DNA from: Phocoenobacter atlanticus subsp. cyclopteri
Lineage (GTDB): Bacteria; Pseudomonadota; Gammaproteobacteria; Enterobacterales; Pasteurellaceae
DNA: 64,000 nucleotides
Reading direction: 5' to 3'
Assembly (NCBI RefSeq): GCF_018343795.1
Contig: NZ_CP074346.1
Location: 1,736,001 to 1,800,000, forward strand
Shown here: positions 20,979 through 31,624 of the stretch, piece after piece
Layout of the letters: every line of letters starts with the position of its first letter
Position numbering within the stretch: position 1 is the first letter of the stretch
Program-made: the position numbers and the translations under genes
The notes under the pieces: model-generated
Told to the model about the DNA's origin: nothing
Database searches by the model: none
What the model saw: only the letters and a program-made list of their open reading frames with translations

Positions 20979-21704
20979 TTATAATCTAAATTGATCACCC
21001 AAATATATTTGTTTCACATCTTTATTTTCTAAAATTTGTTGTGGAGAACCTGTTGCAATCACTTCTCCACTACCGACAATATAAGCTCTCTCACAAACAT
21101 CTAAGGTTTCTCTTACATTATGATCTGTAATTAATACTCCAAGCCCTCGGTCTTTTAAGCTCACAATAATTTTTTTTATATCAATTACAGAAATTGGATC
21201 AACGCCAGCAAAAGGTTCATCTAATAAAATAAATTTAGGGCTTGCGGCTAATGCCCGAGCAATTTCAACTCGACGACGCTCTCCACCAGATAATGATTGA
21301 CCTAAATTATGGCGAATATGTTCAATATTAAATTCGGTAATTAATTCATTCGCTCGTGCTTTACGTTGTTCATTATTTAAATCTTTACGAACTTGTAATA
21401 CCGCCATTAAATTATCATAAACACTCAAACGACGAAAAATAGAGGCTTCTTGAGGAAGATAACCAATCCCTTTTGTTGCTCGATTATGCATTGGTAACAA
21501 ACTGATTTCTTCATCATCAATTTTAATTTTTCCTCCATCGTGACGAACTAAACCAACAATCATATAAAATGTTGTGGTTTTTCCCGCACCATTTGGACCT
21601 AGTAACCCAACAATTTCACCCGAATTTACATTTAAACTCACATCTTTAACAACGTTACGGGCTTTATAACTTTTTGCTAAATTTTCAACATAGAGTGTTG
21701 ACAT
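20979..21704 (-). CDS. lptB: LPS export ABC transporter ATP-binding protein
   Basis: Predicted 241 aa. LptB powers extraction of LPS from the inner membrane by LptFG. Walker A is GPNGAGKTT, the ABC signature is LSGGERRR and Walker B is [13 protein letters not shown], with an H-loop in [10 protein letters not shown]. It follows lptC and lptA with short gaps, giving an lptC-lptA-lptB-ptsN-rapZ operon. Confidence 0.97.
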   Translation of the reverse strand: MSTLYVENLAKSYKARNVVKDVSLNVNSGEIVGLLGPNGAGKTTTFYMIVGLVRHDGGKIKIDDEEISLLPMHNRATKGIGYLPQEASIFRRLSVYDNLMAVLQVRKDLNNEQRKARANELITEFNIEHIRHNLGQSLSGGERRRVEIARALAASPKFILLDEPFAGVDPISVIDIKKIIVSLKDRGLGVLITDHNVRETLDVCERAYIVGSGEVIATGSPQQILENKDVKQIYLGDQFRL

Positions 21705-21721
21705 TATTTTCCTTACTTAAA

Positions 21722-22222
21722 TTATTTATCTTTTAACTGGAGAGGAATAAGTACTGTTTTAACTCGATTTCCTTTCCCTTGTCGAACAGCTCTTAATTGC
21801 TGTTTTTTTACATCATAGGTAATTTTCTCTGCTTTTACTGAGCTATCTAATTGCTTTAATTGTGCATTATCAATTAAAGTCAAAAACTCTGTACCTAAGT
21901 CATAATGGACTCTATTAGCTTGTCCATCCACAGACTTACCAGAATCTAACATTTGATAAAATTTAACTGGAGTGCCACTCGCTTTAATCACTTCTTTTTT
22001 ACCTTCTTGACGAAAAATCGTGACCTTATCAGCAGCAATTTTAATGGAACCTTGCGTAATTAATACATTGCCATTTAATGTAATGGTATTGGTTTCCATA
22101 TCAAATTCTTGACTACTTGATTCAATATCAATAGGCTTATTTGAATCATTCTCCAAAGAGTAAGCTGATAAATTTACACCTAAAAATAATGTAAAAATAA
22201 AAGAACGTATTATAAATTTCAT
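21722..22222 (-). CDS. lptA: LPS transport periplasmic protein LptA
   Basis: Predicted 166 aa. The signal peptide (IIRSFIFTLFLGVNLSAYS) is cleaved near residue 22. The OstA/LptA jellyroll repeats start at PIDIESSSQEFDMETNTITL. LptA oligomers bridge the periplasm and carry LPS from LptC to LptD. It is 8 bases after lptC and 17 before lptB. Confidence 0.93.
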   Translation of the reverse strand: MKFIIRSFIFTLFLGVNLSAYSLENDSNKPIDIESSSQEFDMETNTITLNGNVLITQGSIKIAADKVTIFRQEGKKEVIKASGTPVKFYQMLDSGKSVDGQANRVHYDLGTEFLTLIDNAQLKQLDSSVKAEKITYDVKKQQLRAVRQGKGNRVKTVLIPLQLKDK

Positions 22223-22230
22223 TTGTATCC

Positions 22231-22809
22231 TTAATTTCTTTCGTTAACTTTTGTTGGTTCAATATGTGTTTTAACATCCTTTTGGAATTTAGCTGATTGT
22301 TTTTTCAAATTACCTTGCAATCCTGTTCCTGTTGAATTGAAACCAATTCCTCTAGCACTTACTACACTGTCAGAAAAAATATCATGATTTTTTAAATTCA
22401 CAAAAAGTATTTCTGCTTCAATTTGCTGTAATTTAGATAATGGATTAAGATTTTGTATCTTTACATTACCTCTTAACTGCAATATTTTATTTTTTGTAAT
22501 TTCAGCCTCATCTGAGGTCAATTTCCATTCTTTTAATGCTTTTACGGTATCAAATAAGTTAAGTAACGGATTAACTAACTCCACTCTTCCCGTTGTTTCA
22601 TAATGTTTAATTTCATCTGCTTGAGCAAAATATTGAGGTTTACCTTCCACATCGTAAACCTCTGTAGTAATTTTATCTCCTACATACTCAGGTTGTCCAT
22701 CTCGCTTTATTAAGCGTTCTAGGTCTTGTCCTTCTTGTTGTAAGCTAAAATACCACCCTGCTAGCACACTAACGACAATAACAAGCACAATATTTAAACG
22801 TAAATTCAT
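22231..22809 (-). CDS. lptC: LPS export system protein LptC
   Basis: Predicted 192 aa, a single-span bitopic protein. The N-terminal helix (LNIVLVIVVSVLAGWYFSL) anchors a periplasmic beta-jellyroll that receives LPS from LptFG and passes it to LptA. Family segments include YDVEGKPQYFAQADEIKHY and ELVNPLLNLF. It is the first gene of the lpt cluster here; no kdsC or kdsD precedes it. Confidence 0.92.
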   Translation of the reverse strand: MNLRLNIVLVIVVSVLAGWYFSLQQEGQDLERLIKRDGQPEYVGDKITTEVYDVEGKPQYFAQADEIKHYETTGRVELVNPLLNLFDTVKALKEWKLTSDEAEITKNKILQLRGNVKIQNLNPLSKLQQIEAEILFVNLKNHDIFSDSVVSARGIGFNSTGTGLQGNLKKQSAKFQKDVKTHIEPTKVNERN

Positions 22810-22896
22810 ATTATTAAGCTATCCATATAAAAAATAGACTGTAATCATATCACAATTCCAACATTAACAATGTTGACAATAATAAGAAAAATATTT

Positions 22897-23910
22897 TTAT
22901 TTTAGCTTTAATTTTTGTCCAACTAAAATAATATTATTTTTTATATGATTTAATTTACTTAATTTTTGAGGTGTCGTGCCATATCGTTTAGCTATAGAAT
23001 AAAGCGTCTCATCTTTTTTTACTATATAAATTGTTGGTGATGTATGATATTTCTTTTTATTGGCTTTGCTATATTTCTTTTTTTTATTTATTCTTTTTTT
23101 CTTTTCAGTAATCACCAAGTTAGCATAATTCTGTTTACTATAAATAACTAGTCCATCATATATCGCATTGGCAATTTTCTTCTGATAATTCTTTTTTGAT
23201 AAATTTTTCTCTTCATTGACATTAGATAGAAAACCTGTTTCTACTAAAATAGAAGGAATATCCGGTGAACGCAACACCGCTAAACTAGCATGTTGTGGTG
23301 TACGTTTAACTAAAGGCACAACTCGGTTTAATTCCTTTAATACACTTTTACCTAGATCATAGCCTGCTCGCTGTACGTGTGAGAATTGCAGATCCAATAC
23401 CGTTGTATCCAAATAACGTTCTCTATTTGAGGATAATACAGAGCCAATTCCACCAAGGAGTTCAGACTGTTTCTCGTGATCTTCTAACCATTTTCCCATT
23501 TCGTTATTGGCTCGACGGTTAGAAAGCACCCAAACAGAAGAGCCTCGCACACTATTTGAGACAGGAGAAACATCTGCGTGAATAGACACCAAAAGGTTTG
23601 CTTTATGTTTACGAGCGACTTCGGAACGCTTATTGACTCCAATATAATAATCAGAACGACGAGTGAGAACACCTTTAAAATTAGGATCTTTATCTAATAA
23701 CAATTTCAATTGCTTTGAAATCGCCAATGTAATGTCTTTTTCTTTTATTTTGAATACTTTTCCTACTGCTCCAGGATCTCTCCCTCCGTGGCCCGCATCA
23801 ATAGCAATAACAATTTGCTTTTTTGCCTCTGCAATACTTGATACACTGAAAATAAAACCCATTAACCCAATGAAAAAATAATTTGTCCACTTATTCATTC
23901 TTTTATCCAT
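22897..23910 (-). CDS. amiB: N-acetylmuramoyl-L-alanine amidase with LysM domain
   Basis: Predicted 337 aa. Periplasmic amidase_3 enzyme that cleaves the peptide stem from peptidoglycan during cell separation. A signal peptide ends near residue 29 (SIAEA-KK). Zinc ligands are seen in [21 protein letters not shown] and the catalytic Glu region VETGFLSN. A basic linker leads to one C-terminal LysM domain ([19 protein letters not shown]). It overlaps the end of tsaE, the usual tsaE-amiB pair. Two ATGs (residues 1 and 5) are possible starts. Confidence 0.93.
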   Translation of the reverse strand: MDKRMNKWTNYFFIGLMGFIFSVSSIAEAKKQIVIAIDAGHGGRDPGAVGKVFKIKEKDITLAISKQLKLLLDKDPNFKGVLTRRSDYYIGVNKRSEVARKHKANLLVSIHADVSPVSNSVRGSSVWVLSNRRANNEMGKWLEDHEKQSELLGGIGSVLSSNRERYLDTTVLDLQFSHVQRAGYDLGKSVLKELNRVVPLVKRTPQHASLAVLRSPDIPSILVETGFLSNVNEEKNLSKKNYQKKIANAIYDGLVIYSKQNYANLVITEKKKRINKKKKYSKANKKKYHTSPTIYIVKKDETLYSIAKRYGTTPQKLSKLNHIKNNIILVGQKLKLK

Positions 23911-24397
23911 ATATCCCCATTAATGTCGGTAATACCTTCACCATTTCTGATTTTTTAGGTAATAATTTAATCATTCTTCCTTCACCGTTATAATCAATCT
24001 GAATTTCTAAATCAGCCTCTGCAATCATACCTTTACCTTTTTCTGCCCACTCTAACAAGCATAATGAATGAGTTTGAAAATAATCTCTTATTCCCATAAA
24101 CTCTAATTCTTCAGGATCACTTAGACGATATAAATCAAAATGATAAATCGAATAAGGTGGTAAATGGTACTCTTCAACTAAAGTATAAGTGGGACTTTTT
24201 ACATTCCCATTATACCCAAAAGCTTGCACAATACTTCTTGTTAGTGTCGTTTTTCCTGCTCCAAGTTCCCCATTTAAATAAACAACCAGTGAACTATCAC
24301 TATTTTTTGCAAAAATTTGTTTAAATGTGACCGCTAATTTCTGACCAAATTTTAGCATTTCAGTTTCATTTTCAAATGAGAAAGTTAAATTTTGCAT
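23903..24397 (-). CDS. tsaE: tRNA threonylcarbamoyladenosine biosynthesis ATPase TsaE
   Basis: Predicted 164 aa. TsaE is the ATPase of the TsaBDE complex that makes t6A37 in ANN-decoding tRNAs. The P-loop [14 protein letters not shown] is near residue 48 and the family motif [10 protein letters not shown] near 76, with YHFDLYRL and LLEWAEKG following. An uptake-like sequence lies in the first part of the gene. It is 10 bases downstream of orn and overlaps amiB. Confidence 0.95.
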   Translation of the reverse strand: MQNLTFSFENETEMLKFGQKLAVTFKQIFAKNSDSSLVVYLNGELGAGKTTLTRSIVQAFGYNGNVKSPTYTLVEEYHLPPYSIYHFDLYRLSDPEELEFMGIRDYFQTHSLCLLEWAEKGKGMIAEADLEIQIDYNGEGRMIKLLPKKSEMVKVLPTLMGIYG

Positions 24398-24407
24398 TTT
24401 TAATCAC

Positions 24408-24968
24408 TTATAACTGTATAAAATGAGTACGATAAAATTTTAATTCTTCGATCGATTCACGAATATCATCTAAAGCTAAATGGGTATTTTTTTTCTCAAA
24501 CTGATTTAAAATATCAGGTTTCCAACGACTGGCTAATTCTTTTAAGGTACTTACATCTAAATGACGATAGTGAAAATACTCTGCAAGCTCTGGCATATAA
24601 CGATATAAAAAACGTTTATCTTGTGCCACGCTATTGCCACAAATTGGGGATACCCCTTTTTGTACCCACTGTTTTAAAAATGAAATGGTTTGTAATTCCG
24701 CTGCACGTTCCGTTAATTTACTTTGCTTAACTCGTTCTACTAAGCCGTTTGACGTATGGGTTTTGACACACCAATCGCTCATTTTACTTAACAACTCATC
24801 ACTTTGATGAATGGCAAGAACAGGACCTTCCGCTAAAATATTGAGATCTTTATCCGTCACTATCGTCGCAATTTCAATAATACGTTCCTTTTGAGGATCA
24901 AGCCCCGTCATTTCAAGATCAATCCAAATTAAATTTTGCTGACTTAAATTATGATTATTCTGTGACAT
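24408..24968 (-). CDS. orn: Oligoribonuclease
   Basis: Predicted 186 aa, DEDDh 3'-5' exonuclease that degrades two- to five-base RNA to nucleotides and clears pGpG. Active-site blocks: [10 protein letters not shown] near the N-terminus, [18 protein letters not shown] in the middle and [10 protein letters not shown] near the end. It sits 3 bases after mutT on the same strand. Confidence 0.96.
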   Translation of the reverse strand: MSQNNHNLSQQNLIWIDLEMTGLDPQKERIIEIATIVTDKDLNILAEGPVLAIHQSDELLSKMSDWCVKTHTSNGLVERVKQSKLTERAAELQTISFLKQWVQKGVSPICGNSVAQDKRFLYRYMPELAEYFHYRHLDVSTLKELASRWKPDILNQFEKKNTHLALDDIRESIEELKFYRTHFIQL

Positions 24969-24971
24969 AAA

Positions 24972-25412
24972 TTATTCTGAAACCTCTGATTTTAATCGTT
25001 TAATAAGCTCTTCATTTGCAGGAGGAAACTGCTCAGAATCTAATTCAGACTGTTCAATCCAAAATCCTTCTTGTCCTTCCCGTCCAAATGGTTCACCAAC
25101 CCAATCTTCAACTAAATAAAAGAAAAACTCAATAATTTTAGTTGGATATTCAAAAGAAAAATGTTCATAAGGAAAAGCACTTAAAATATGAATGCCCACT
25201 TCCTCTTCAATTTCTCTTACCACTGCTTCTTCTGGTGTTTCGCCGTCATTCACTTTTCCTCCAGGAAATTCTAAAGATTGGGCAAAATCTTGCCCTTCTA
25301 AACGTTGGGCTAAATAAATTTGCCCAAATTCATTACGAATAATCGCAGCGGCCACTTGAACGAGTGGTTTTAATGCAGTTTCAAGTTTGGGGTTAGGCTT
25401 ATCACTCATCAT
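24972..25412 (-). CDS. mutT: 8-oxo-dGTP diphosphatase (MutT, Nudix)
   Basis: Predicted 146 aa. The complete Nudix box reads G-G-K-V-N-D-G-E-T-P-E-E-A-V-V-R-E-I-E-E-E-V-G. MutT removes oxidised guanine nucleotides from the pool. Its place downstream of secA is the conserved secM-secA-mutT order. The first or second Met may start; the second is equally spaced. Confidence 0.93.
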   Translation of the reverse strand: MMSDKPNPKLETALKPLVQVAAAIIRNEFGQIYLAQRLEGQDFAQSLEFPGGKVNDGETPEEAVVREIEEEVGIHILSAFPYEHFSFEYPTKIIEFFFYLVEDWVGEPFGREGQEGFWIEQSELDSEQFPPANEELIKRLKSEVSE

Positions 25413-25430
25413 ATTTTCCTCAGTTATAAG

Positions 25431-25487
25431 ACAAGCGGTATGATTTTTGTAAAAATTTGCAAATTTTGTTTAAAATCTTACCGCTTA
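25431..25487. repeat. Inverted pair of DNA-uptake-like sequences after secA
   Basis: ACAAGCGGTATGATTTTTG on the left and CTTACCGCTTA on the right share a central TTTGCAAA tract. The pair lies between the secA stop and the mutT start and can form a terminator hairpin. Confidence 0.7.
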
Positions 25488-25492
25488 CTTTA

Positions 25493-28171
25493 TTAAACAA
25501 CACTACCGTGACAATGTTTATACTTCTTACCAGATCCACAAGGACATTGTGCATTACGTGAAATTTTTTGTTTTGAGAAATCCTGTTCTTCTTCATCGCT
25601 AGTATGATAACCAGCGGTTTCTTTTTCTGCAATAGCTCGACGCTGACGTTCCGCTTCTTCCACTTCTTCTTGGCTACGTACTTGAATACGACTTAAAATG
25701 CTGATGGTGTTAAATTTCAAAGTTTCTAACATCGTGGTAAACATTTCAAAAGATTCTTTTTTGTACTCTTGTTTTGGATCTTTTTGTGCGTAGCCACGTA
25801 AGTGGATACTTTTACGCAGGTAATCCATTGCAGATAAATGCTCTTTCCAAAGTTCATCAAGATTTTGCAACATAACACCTTGCTCAAAATGACGCATTGA
25901 TTCTTCGCCAACAAGGTGTTCTTTTTGTTGGTAAATTTCTTTTGCTGTTGTAACAATACGTTCACGTAAGGTTTCTTCGTGTAATTGATTGTCTTCTTCA
26001 AGCCATTGTGCAATAGGTAAATCTAATGAAAAATCCTGTAATAAGCGTGTTTCTAATGCTGGAATATCCCACATTTCTTCAATAGATTGTGGTGGAATAT
26101 ATTGACTGATCACATTATTAAACACATCTTCACGGATATTTTCAATCATATCGGAAATATCATTCGCTTCTAACAATTCATTACGTTGTTCGTAAATGAT
26201 TTTACGCTGATCGTTTGCGACATCATCATATTGTAATAAATATTTACGTCCATCAAAGTTATGTGCTTCTACTTTTGCTTGTGCTGACGCAATTACTTTA
26301 GTAAGAAGTTTAGACTCCATCGCTTCACCTTCTTCACTGAACGCTTTACGCATCATATTTAGTTTTCCTTCATTTAGATAAATACGCATTAAGGCATCAT
26401 CTAATGAAAGGTAAAAACGTGATGAACCAGGATCACCCTGACGACCTGAACGACCACGTAACTGGTTATCAATACGACGAGATTCGTGACGTTCTGTACC
26501 AATAATATGCAAACCACCTGCCGCAATGACGATATCGTGTTGTTTTTGCCATTCAGCTTTGATTTCGTCAATTTGTTCTTGAGTTGGATTTTCAAGTTTC
26601 TCAATTTCAGCTTTCCAATTTCCCCCTAAAACAATATCGGTTCCTCGACCAGCCATATTAGTTGCAATGGTCACAGAACCTGGATAACCCGCATTTTCAA
26701 TAATATGAGCTTCTTGTTCGTGGAATTTTGCATTTAAGACCTTATGTTCAATGCCTGATTTTGTTAATGCGTTGGACAGTTCTTCTGATTTTTCAATAGA
26801 CACAGTCCCTACTAAGACAGGTTGATTACGTGCGATACAATCTTTAATGTCTTCAATAACGGCTCCAAATTTTTCGGTTTCTGTTTTAAACATTAAATCA
26901 GTACGATCATCACGGATCATTGGTTGGTTTGTTGGAACAACAACGGTATTTAAACCATAAATATGTTGAAATTCAAAAGCTTCAGTATCTGCCGTTCCTG
27001 TCATTCCTGCTAATTTTTCATATAAACGGAAATAATTTTGGTAAGTAATTGATGCCACGGTTTGATTTTCTGCCTGAATTTCGACTTTCTCTTTGGCTTC
27101 GATTGCTTGATGTAAACCATCAGACCAACGACGTCCTGCCATTGTACGCCCTGTGTGTTCATCAATAATCACTACTTCGCCATCTTTGATAATGTAATCA
27201 ACATTCTTTTCAAACAATTTATGAGCACGCAATGCTGCATAAGTATGGTGTAATAAACCGATACGAGCAGGCGAATAAAGTGTTTCATTCTCGTGCATTA
27301 AGCCCATTTTGGTCAGTAATTCTTCCACTTTAACCTGACCACGTTCCGTTAAATGCGCCTGTTTATTTTTAAGATCTAAGGTGAAATCGCCTTCGCCAAT
27401 ATATTCTTCGGTATCTTCTTTTTCTTGGAAGATTAAGTGTGGCACGATTTGATCCACCGCTTGATAAATGTGTGTCGCATCGTCCGCTTGCCCTGAAATA
27501 ATCAATGGAGTACGGGCTTCATCAATTAAGATAGAATCCACTTCATCCACTAACGCGTAATAGAGATTTTTCTGAAAACGATCTTCTTTTGCATTCGCTA
27601 AATTATCACGTAGATAGTCAAAACCTAATTCGCTGTTTGTTGCGTAAGTAATATCCGCATCATAAGCCGCTTGCTTTTCCGCTGGCGATAAACCCGGAAC
27701 ATTAACTGCCACGCTCATTCCTAAAAATTCAAATAATGGACGGTTGGTTTCCGCATCACGACGTGCTAAATAGTCATTCACTGTGACCACGTGAACACCT
27801 TTGCCCGTTAAGGCATTTAAGTAACAAGGTAAGGTTGCGGTTAAGGTTTTCCCTTCCCCTGTTCGCATTTCTGCGATATTGCGTTCCGTTAACACCATTC
27901 CACCGATAAGCTGCACATCAAAAGGACGTAACCCCAGCGTACGCTTACTTGCTTCACGAACAGTTGCAAAGGCTTCGTGTAATAGACTATCTAAAGTTGC
28001 ACCGTCAGTAAGACGTTGCTTAAATTCAGCCGTTTTTGCTTGAAGTTGCTCATCCGTTAATTGTTCAAATTCTGCTTCCAATTTATTGATTTGGTACACT
28101 CGTTTTCTTAAACGGCGTAAAATACGATCATTACTACTTCCAAAAATGGCAGTGGCTAATTTTGTAATCAT
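25493..28171 (-). CDS. secA: Protein translocase ATPase SecA
   Basis: Predicted 892 aa, the normal length. SecA drives preproteins through SecYEG. Visible motifs: [14 protein letters not shown] (Walker A), [20 protein letters not shown] (DEAD region and linker), [10 protein letters not shown] and [11 protein letters not shown] (motif VI). The C-terminal zinc-binding tail is [14 protein letters not shown]. The divergent-from-dciA secM lies directly upstream and probably controls it translationally. Confidence 0.98.
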   Translation of the reverse strand: MITKLATAIFGSSNDRILRRLRKRVYQINKLEAEFEQLTDEQLQAKTAEFKQRLTDGATLDSLLHEAFATVREASKRTLGLRPFDVQLIGGMVLTERNIAEMRTGEGKTLTATLPCYLNALTGKGVHVVTVNDYLARRDAETNRPLFEFLGMSVAVNVPGLSPAEKQAAYDADITYATNSELGFDYLRDNLANAKEDRFQKNLYYALVDEVDSILIDEARTPLIISGQADDATHIYQAVDQIVPHLIFQEKEDTEEYIGEGDFTLDLKNKQAHLTERGQVKVEELLTKMGLMHENETLYSPARIGLLHHTYAALRAHKLFEKNVDYIIKDGEVVIIDEHTGRTMAGRRWSDGLHQAIEAKEKVEIQAENQTVASITYQNYFRLYEKLAGMTGTADTEAFEFQHIYGLNTVVVPTNQPMIRDDRTDLMFKTETEKFGAVIEDIKDCIARNQPVLVGTVSIEKSEELSNALTKSGIEHKVLNAKFHEQEAHIIENAGYPGSVTIATNMAGRGTDIVLGGNWKAEIEKLENPTQEQIDEIKAEWQKQHDIVIAAGGLHIIGTERHESRRIDNQLRGRSGRQGDPGSSRFYLSLDDALMRIYLNEGKLNMMRKAFSEEGEAMESKLLTKVIASAQAKVEAHNFDGRKYLLQYDDVANDQRKIIYEQRNELLEANDISDMIENIREDVFNNVISQYIPPQSIEEMWDIPALETRLLQDFSLDLPIAQWLEEDNQLHEETLRERIVTTAKEIYQQKEHLVGEESMRHFEQGVMLQNLDELWKEHLSAMDYLRKSIHLRGYAQKDPKQEYKKESFEMFTTMLETLKFNTISILSRIQVRSQEEVEEAERQRRAIAEKETAGYHTSDEEEQDFSKQKISRNAQCPCGSGKKYKHCHGSVV

Positions 28172-28237
28172 TATGTTTTCCTCTAAAATAAAAAATAGCG
28201 TTTTATATAACGCAAAATAAAAATAGTTTATTGTTTT

Positions 28238-28564
28238 TTAAAGGAATATTGGACCCGCACGAATAGGATTTGCTTCAATCTCAATAAATTGATATTTTTT
28301 TGCAAAAAATGCAATTAAAGTGACCGCTTGTAAACGTTGAATAAATTTATTTCTTGATTGACTAAAATGTTGTAAATTTTTAGTTAAAACTGACCGCTTA
28401 TTTGAGGCAAATTGATAAAATGGTATAACTTGTTGGATACTAATGGACTTAGTTTGATTATCACTCGAAACTGTTTGAATAGAGGGCAATACACAAATCG
28501 CCACAATTCCCAAAAGTAAATGTGATAAGCGAGTAGATTTATAAATATGTTTAAAAAGTCCCAT
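28238..28564 (-). CDS. secM: SecA translation regulator SecM (arrest peptide)
   Basis: Predicted 108 aa. SecM is exported and its C-terminus stalls the ribosome when secretion is slow, which exposes the secA ribosome site. The N-terminal hydrophobic segment (LSHLLLGIVAICVLPSI) is a signal sequence. The C-terminus reads EIEANPIRAGPIFL; the PIRAGP core matches the E. coli GIRAGP arrest core apart from Pro for Gly, but the upstream residues differ. Two uptake-like sequences lie within the reading frame (28299-28331 and 28370-28400). It is 66 bases upstream of secA. Confidence 0.88.
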   Translation of the reverse strand: MGLFKHIYKSTRLSHLLLGIVAICVLPSIQTVSSDNQTKSISIQQVIPFYQFASNKRSVLTKNLQHFSQSRNKFIQRLQAVTLIAFFAKKYQFIEIEANPIRAGPIFL

Positions 28565-28684
28565 TATGAATTTAGTTATAACTATGTCTCTTTTATGATA
28601 AAGTACTATTATACGGTAATTTACTTCAATATGGAAAAATATTAGGACAAAGTTGGAAAATTCAAGCAGAGGATATAATATTAG

Positions 28685-28993
28685 ATGAAAAATTCAACAA
28701 CTAAAAATATTAGTGAATTATTAAAACAAACAAAACTTAGCTATATTGTTGAGCGAGCAAATCTATTAAATAATCTAAATTATAAAATTCAACAACGTTT
28801 ACCCCAAAGTTATAGAGAGTTTTATCGCATTGCAAATTTAGAGGATAATCAACTTGTATTTGAAGTTCAAAGTGCTACTATAAAAAGCGGATTGCAATTG
28901 CAACAAAAAGAATTATTGAACTTAATAAAAATTGACTTTCCTAATGTAACGGATTTATCATTTCGCATAAACCCAAATTTAAAAAATTCCTAA
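28685..28993 (+). CDS. DciA-like protein (DUF721 family)
   Basis: Predicted 102 aa. The arrangement of a basic N-terminal helix and a KH-like domain ending in SATIKSGLQLQQKELLNLI resembles the DUF721/DciA family, which in many bacteria loads the replicative helicase. Position divergent from secM-secA is a known context for this family. The sequence is short and divergent, so the family call is moderate and helicase loading is inferred. Confidence 0.65.
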   Translation: MKNSTTKNISELLKQTKLSYIVERANLLNNLNYKIQQRLPQSYREFYRIANLEDNQLVFEVQSATIKSGLQLQQKELLNLIKIDFPNVTDLSFRINPNLKNS

Positions 28994-29016
28994 TTTTATA
29001 AACAAAAGGATCAATT

Positions 29017-29406
29017 ATGATGAAAAAACTGACAATTCTTGGTAGTGTTGTATTACTTAGTGCTTGTTCAATGACCAATAATGTAACAGGAACTTATTCT
29101 GGTATTTTACCTTGTGCTGACTGTGACAAAATTGATGCAAAATTGGTATTGAATAAAGATCATTCTTACGTGTATGAAACAACCTACTTTAAAAATAAAA
29201 AAACTTATGATTATATTGAGCAAGGTAAATTTTCTTGGGATAAAGAAAAGAGTGATATTCTTGTATTAGATGATAATGCAGGTAATCTTAAATTTAAAGC
29301 AAATACCAATTACGTAGAAATGTGTGATAAAGACGGAAATGTTGCAACAACAAGTAATTTAAACTACAAATTACTACGTGTAGCCACGAAGCAAAAAATA
29401 AAATAA
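29017..29406 (+). CDS. NlpE-like outer-membrane lipoprotein
   Basis: Predicted 129 aa. The signal sequence ends in a lipobox LLSACS, so the mature protein starts with a lipidated Cys near residue 17. Next comes the NlpE N-terminal domain pattern GTYSGILPCADCDKIDAKL, with its CxxC motif, then a small beta-barrel. NlpE senses surface contact and copper or redox stress and activates Cpx in E. coli; only the N-terminal domain exists here. Either of two adjacent ATGs could start. Confidence 0.82.
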   Translation: MMKKLTILGSVVLLSACSMTNNVTGTYSGILPCADCDKIDAKLVLNKDHSYVYETTYFKNKKTYDYIEQGKFSWDKEKSDILVLDDNAGNLKFKANTNYVEMCDKDGNVATTSNLNYKLLRVATKQKIK

Positions 29407-29420
29407 GCATTTAAATAGAA

Positions 29421-29510
29421 TGGCGGTGAGAGAGGGATTCGAACCCTCGATGCACTTTCGCACATACACGCTTTCCAGGCGTGCTCCTTCAACCACTCGG
29501 ACATCTCACC
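29421..29510 (-). tRNA. tRNA-Ser (GGA)
   Basis: Ninety bases with a 7-bp acceptor stem GGTGAGA/TCTCACC, encoded CCA (TGG at 29421-29423), the long variable arm of class II tRNAs and the anticodon loop CTGGAAA, giving anticodon GGA. Confidence 0.96.
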
Positions 29511-29581
29511 AGTCTGAGTGGCAAAATTTTATAGAGTTTCAGTGACTTTAGCAAGTTTTTTATTACAATGAATAGAAATTT

Positions 29582-30520
29582 ATGACACGTTTAACAGCTC
29601 GTAAAGGTTATCACCATCAATTTTCTTGGACTTTTCTTCACCCTAAATATTGGGGAGTGTGGATAGGTGTGTTTGGATTAATCCTTCTCGCCTTTATTCC
29701 TTTTCGTTTAAGAGATAAATTTGCGTCTTTCGTTGGGAAAGTAGCGTGTAAAAAAGCACAAAAACAACGACATAAAGCAGAAATCAATTTACGTTATTGC
29801 TTTCCAGATTGGTCATTAGAAAAACAAAGAGTAGTCATTGAAAATATGTTTATCTGTGTGGCTCAAACAATGCTTGCCACAGGTGAAATGGCAATTCGCT
29901 CCCCTAAACATCTACAATCTCGAACACAATTTAATGGTATAGAGCATATCGAAGCGGTACGATCTCAAGGAAAAAATGTCATTTTACTTGTACCTCATAC
30001 TTGGTCAATTGATGTTTCTGGTACGGTTCTTACCACGATGAAAATGCCAATGACCTCAATGTATAACCCACATCGTAATCCATTGGTAGATTGGTTATGG
30101 AATATAACTAGAGAGCGTTTTGGTGGCAAAATGCACACCCGCCAAAATGGAATAAAACCTTTTTTAAACGATGTCAAAAAAGGCAAACTGGGTTATTTTT
30201 TACCTGATGAAGATTTTGGTGAAAAAGGCAGTGTCTATGTTGATTTCTTTGCCACAGAAAAAGCCACTCTACCCGGCTTAACAAAAATGGCAAAGCTGAC
30301 CAATGCTGAAGTTATTCCTTTGTTTCCTATTTATAATGCAGAAGAGGGATACTACCAAGTTGAAATATTATCACCAATGACATTCTCAGGAGAACCAGAA
30401 CAAGCCGCTCGTGAAATGAATAAAGTGATTGAATATTTTGTGACTAAAAATCCTGAACAATATGTATGGATCTTAAAATTACTTAAGACTCGCCGTGATG
30501 GAAAAGATATTTATTGTTAA
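29582..30520 (+). CDS. lpxM: Lipid A late acyltransferase LpxM
   Basis: Predicted 312 aa. LpxM adds the last secondary acyl chain to Kdo2-lipid A at the inner membrane. The sequence follows H. influenzae MsbB/LpxM closely over its whole length. The N-terminal membrane helix is WGVWIGVFGLILLAFIPF, the catalytic HX4D is HTWSID, and YNPHRNPLVDWLW and PDEDFG are conserved. The alternative LpxL is less likely because of the TSMYNPHRNPLVDWLW segment. An uptake-like sequence follows the stop near 30530-30562. Confidence 0.92.
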   Translation: MTRLTARKGYHHQFSWTFLHPKYWGVWIGVFGLILLAFIPFRLRDKFASFVGKVACKKAQKQRHKAEINLRYCFPDWSLEKQRVVIENMFICVAQTMLATGEMAIRSPKHLQSRTQFNGIEHIEAVRSQGKNVILLVPHTWSIDVSGTVLTTMKMPMTSMYNPHRNPLVDWLWNITRERFGGKMHTRQNGIKPFLNDVKKGKLGYFLPDEDFGEKGSVYVDFFATEKATLPGLTKMAKLTNAEVIPLFPIYNAEEGYYQVEILSPMTFSGEPEQAAREMNKVIEYFVTKNPEQYVWILKLLKTRRDGKDIYC

Positions 30521-30667
30521 AAAATAATAAAATGCAAATTCTTATAAGAAAGTGACCGCTTGTATAAAAAATAATATGACTTAAAACAAATTTAGTGTTT
30601 TTAGGCAAATTATTTTTTATCATTTATTATATGATGATAATGATTACTTTTTCTCGCAGGAGTTTAT

Positions 30668-31624
30668 ATGCAACCTATTCAATCCTCTGCCCTTAAAGCT
30701 ATTCTTCATTCAAAACGAGCCAATATTTATTACTTGGAATACTGCCGAGTAATGCAAAAAGATGGACGAATTCTTTATCTTACAGAAAGCGATAAAGAAA
30801 ACCTTTATTACAATATTCCTATCGCTAATACAACTTGCTTACTGTTAGGAACAGGGACTTCGATTACACAAGCTGCAATGCGAATGTTAGCCCAAGCAGG
30901 TGTTTTAGTTGGTTTCTCAGGTGGTGGCGGAACGCCGTTATTGATGGCAAGTGAAATTGAATGGCTAACGCCTCAAAGTGAATATCGCCCAACGGAGTAT
31001 GTTCAAGGTTGGTTATCTTGGTGGTTTGATGATAACAAGCGGTTAGATGTTGCCAAAAATTTGCAAATTGCTCGTCTTGATTTCCTCGATGCGACTTGGT
31101 CAAAAGATAAAGATTTACGTCTATATGGATTTGACAGTAATAACGATCATATTAAAAACCTTATTTCCACCTATAAAGAAAAAATCCCCCAACAAACAAG
31201 CATAATGAATTTATTACAGCTTGAAGCTCGTTTAACAAAAGAACTGTATAAACTAGCGAGTAAAAATACCCATTATAACGGGTTTAGTCGTGATCACGAT
31301 GGCTTGGATAAAACCAATATATTTTTAAATCACGGTAATTATCTTGCCTATGGATTAGGGGCAACCACTGCTTGGGTGCTTGGTATTCCTCACGGTTTTG
31401 CAGTAATGCACGGCAAAACAAGACGAGGGGCTTTGGTATTTGATATTGCGGATATAGTAAAAGACGCATTAATTCTTCCAAAAGCCTTTATCTGTGCCAG
31501 TGAAAATGCCACAGAGCAAGATTTTCGTCAGGAGTGTTTAAATACTTTTACACAACACAAAGCCCTTGATGTGATGTTTAATACTATAAAAATATTAGCA
31601 TTAAAAACGGATTGGGAGGAATAA
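30668..31624 (+). CDS. cas1: CRISPR-associated endonuclease Cas1 (type I-F)
   Basis: Predicted 318 aa, full length for I-F Cas1. With the Cas2 part of Cas2-3 it inserts new spacers. Family signatures are ANIYYLEYCRVMQKDGRILY, LGTGTSITQAAMR and FSGGGGTPL; the metal-binding Glu and His regions lie in the C-terminal helical half (LEARLTKELYK, HGFAVMHGKTRRGALVFD). The ribosome site AGGAG precedes the ATG. The stop overlaps the ATG of cas2-3 by one base (TAATG). Confidence 0.96.
   Translation: MQPIQSSALKAILHSKRANIYYLEYCRVMQKDGRILYLTESDKENLYYNIPIANTTCLLLGTGTSITQAAMRMLAQAGVLVGFSGGGGTPLLMASEIEWLTPQSEYRPTEYVQGWLSWWFDDNKRLDVAKNLQIARLDFLDATWSKDKDLRLYGFDSNNDHIKNLISTYKEKIPQQTSIMNLLQLEARLTKELYKLASKNTHYNGFSRDHDGLDKTNIFLNHGNYLAYGLGATTAWVLGIPHGFAVMHGKTRRGALVFDIADIVKDALILPKAFICASENATEQDFRQECLNTFTQHKALDVMFNTIKILALKTDWEE

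Noticed and set aside
25726-26604. Extra minus-strand frames inside secA
   Set aside because: They are alternative frames of SecA, with low-complexity sequence and no family match.
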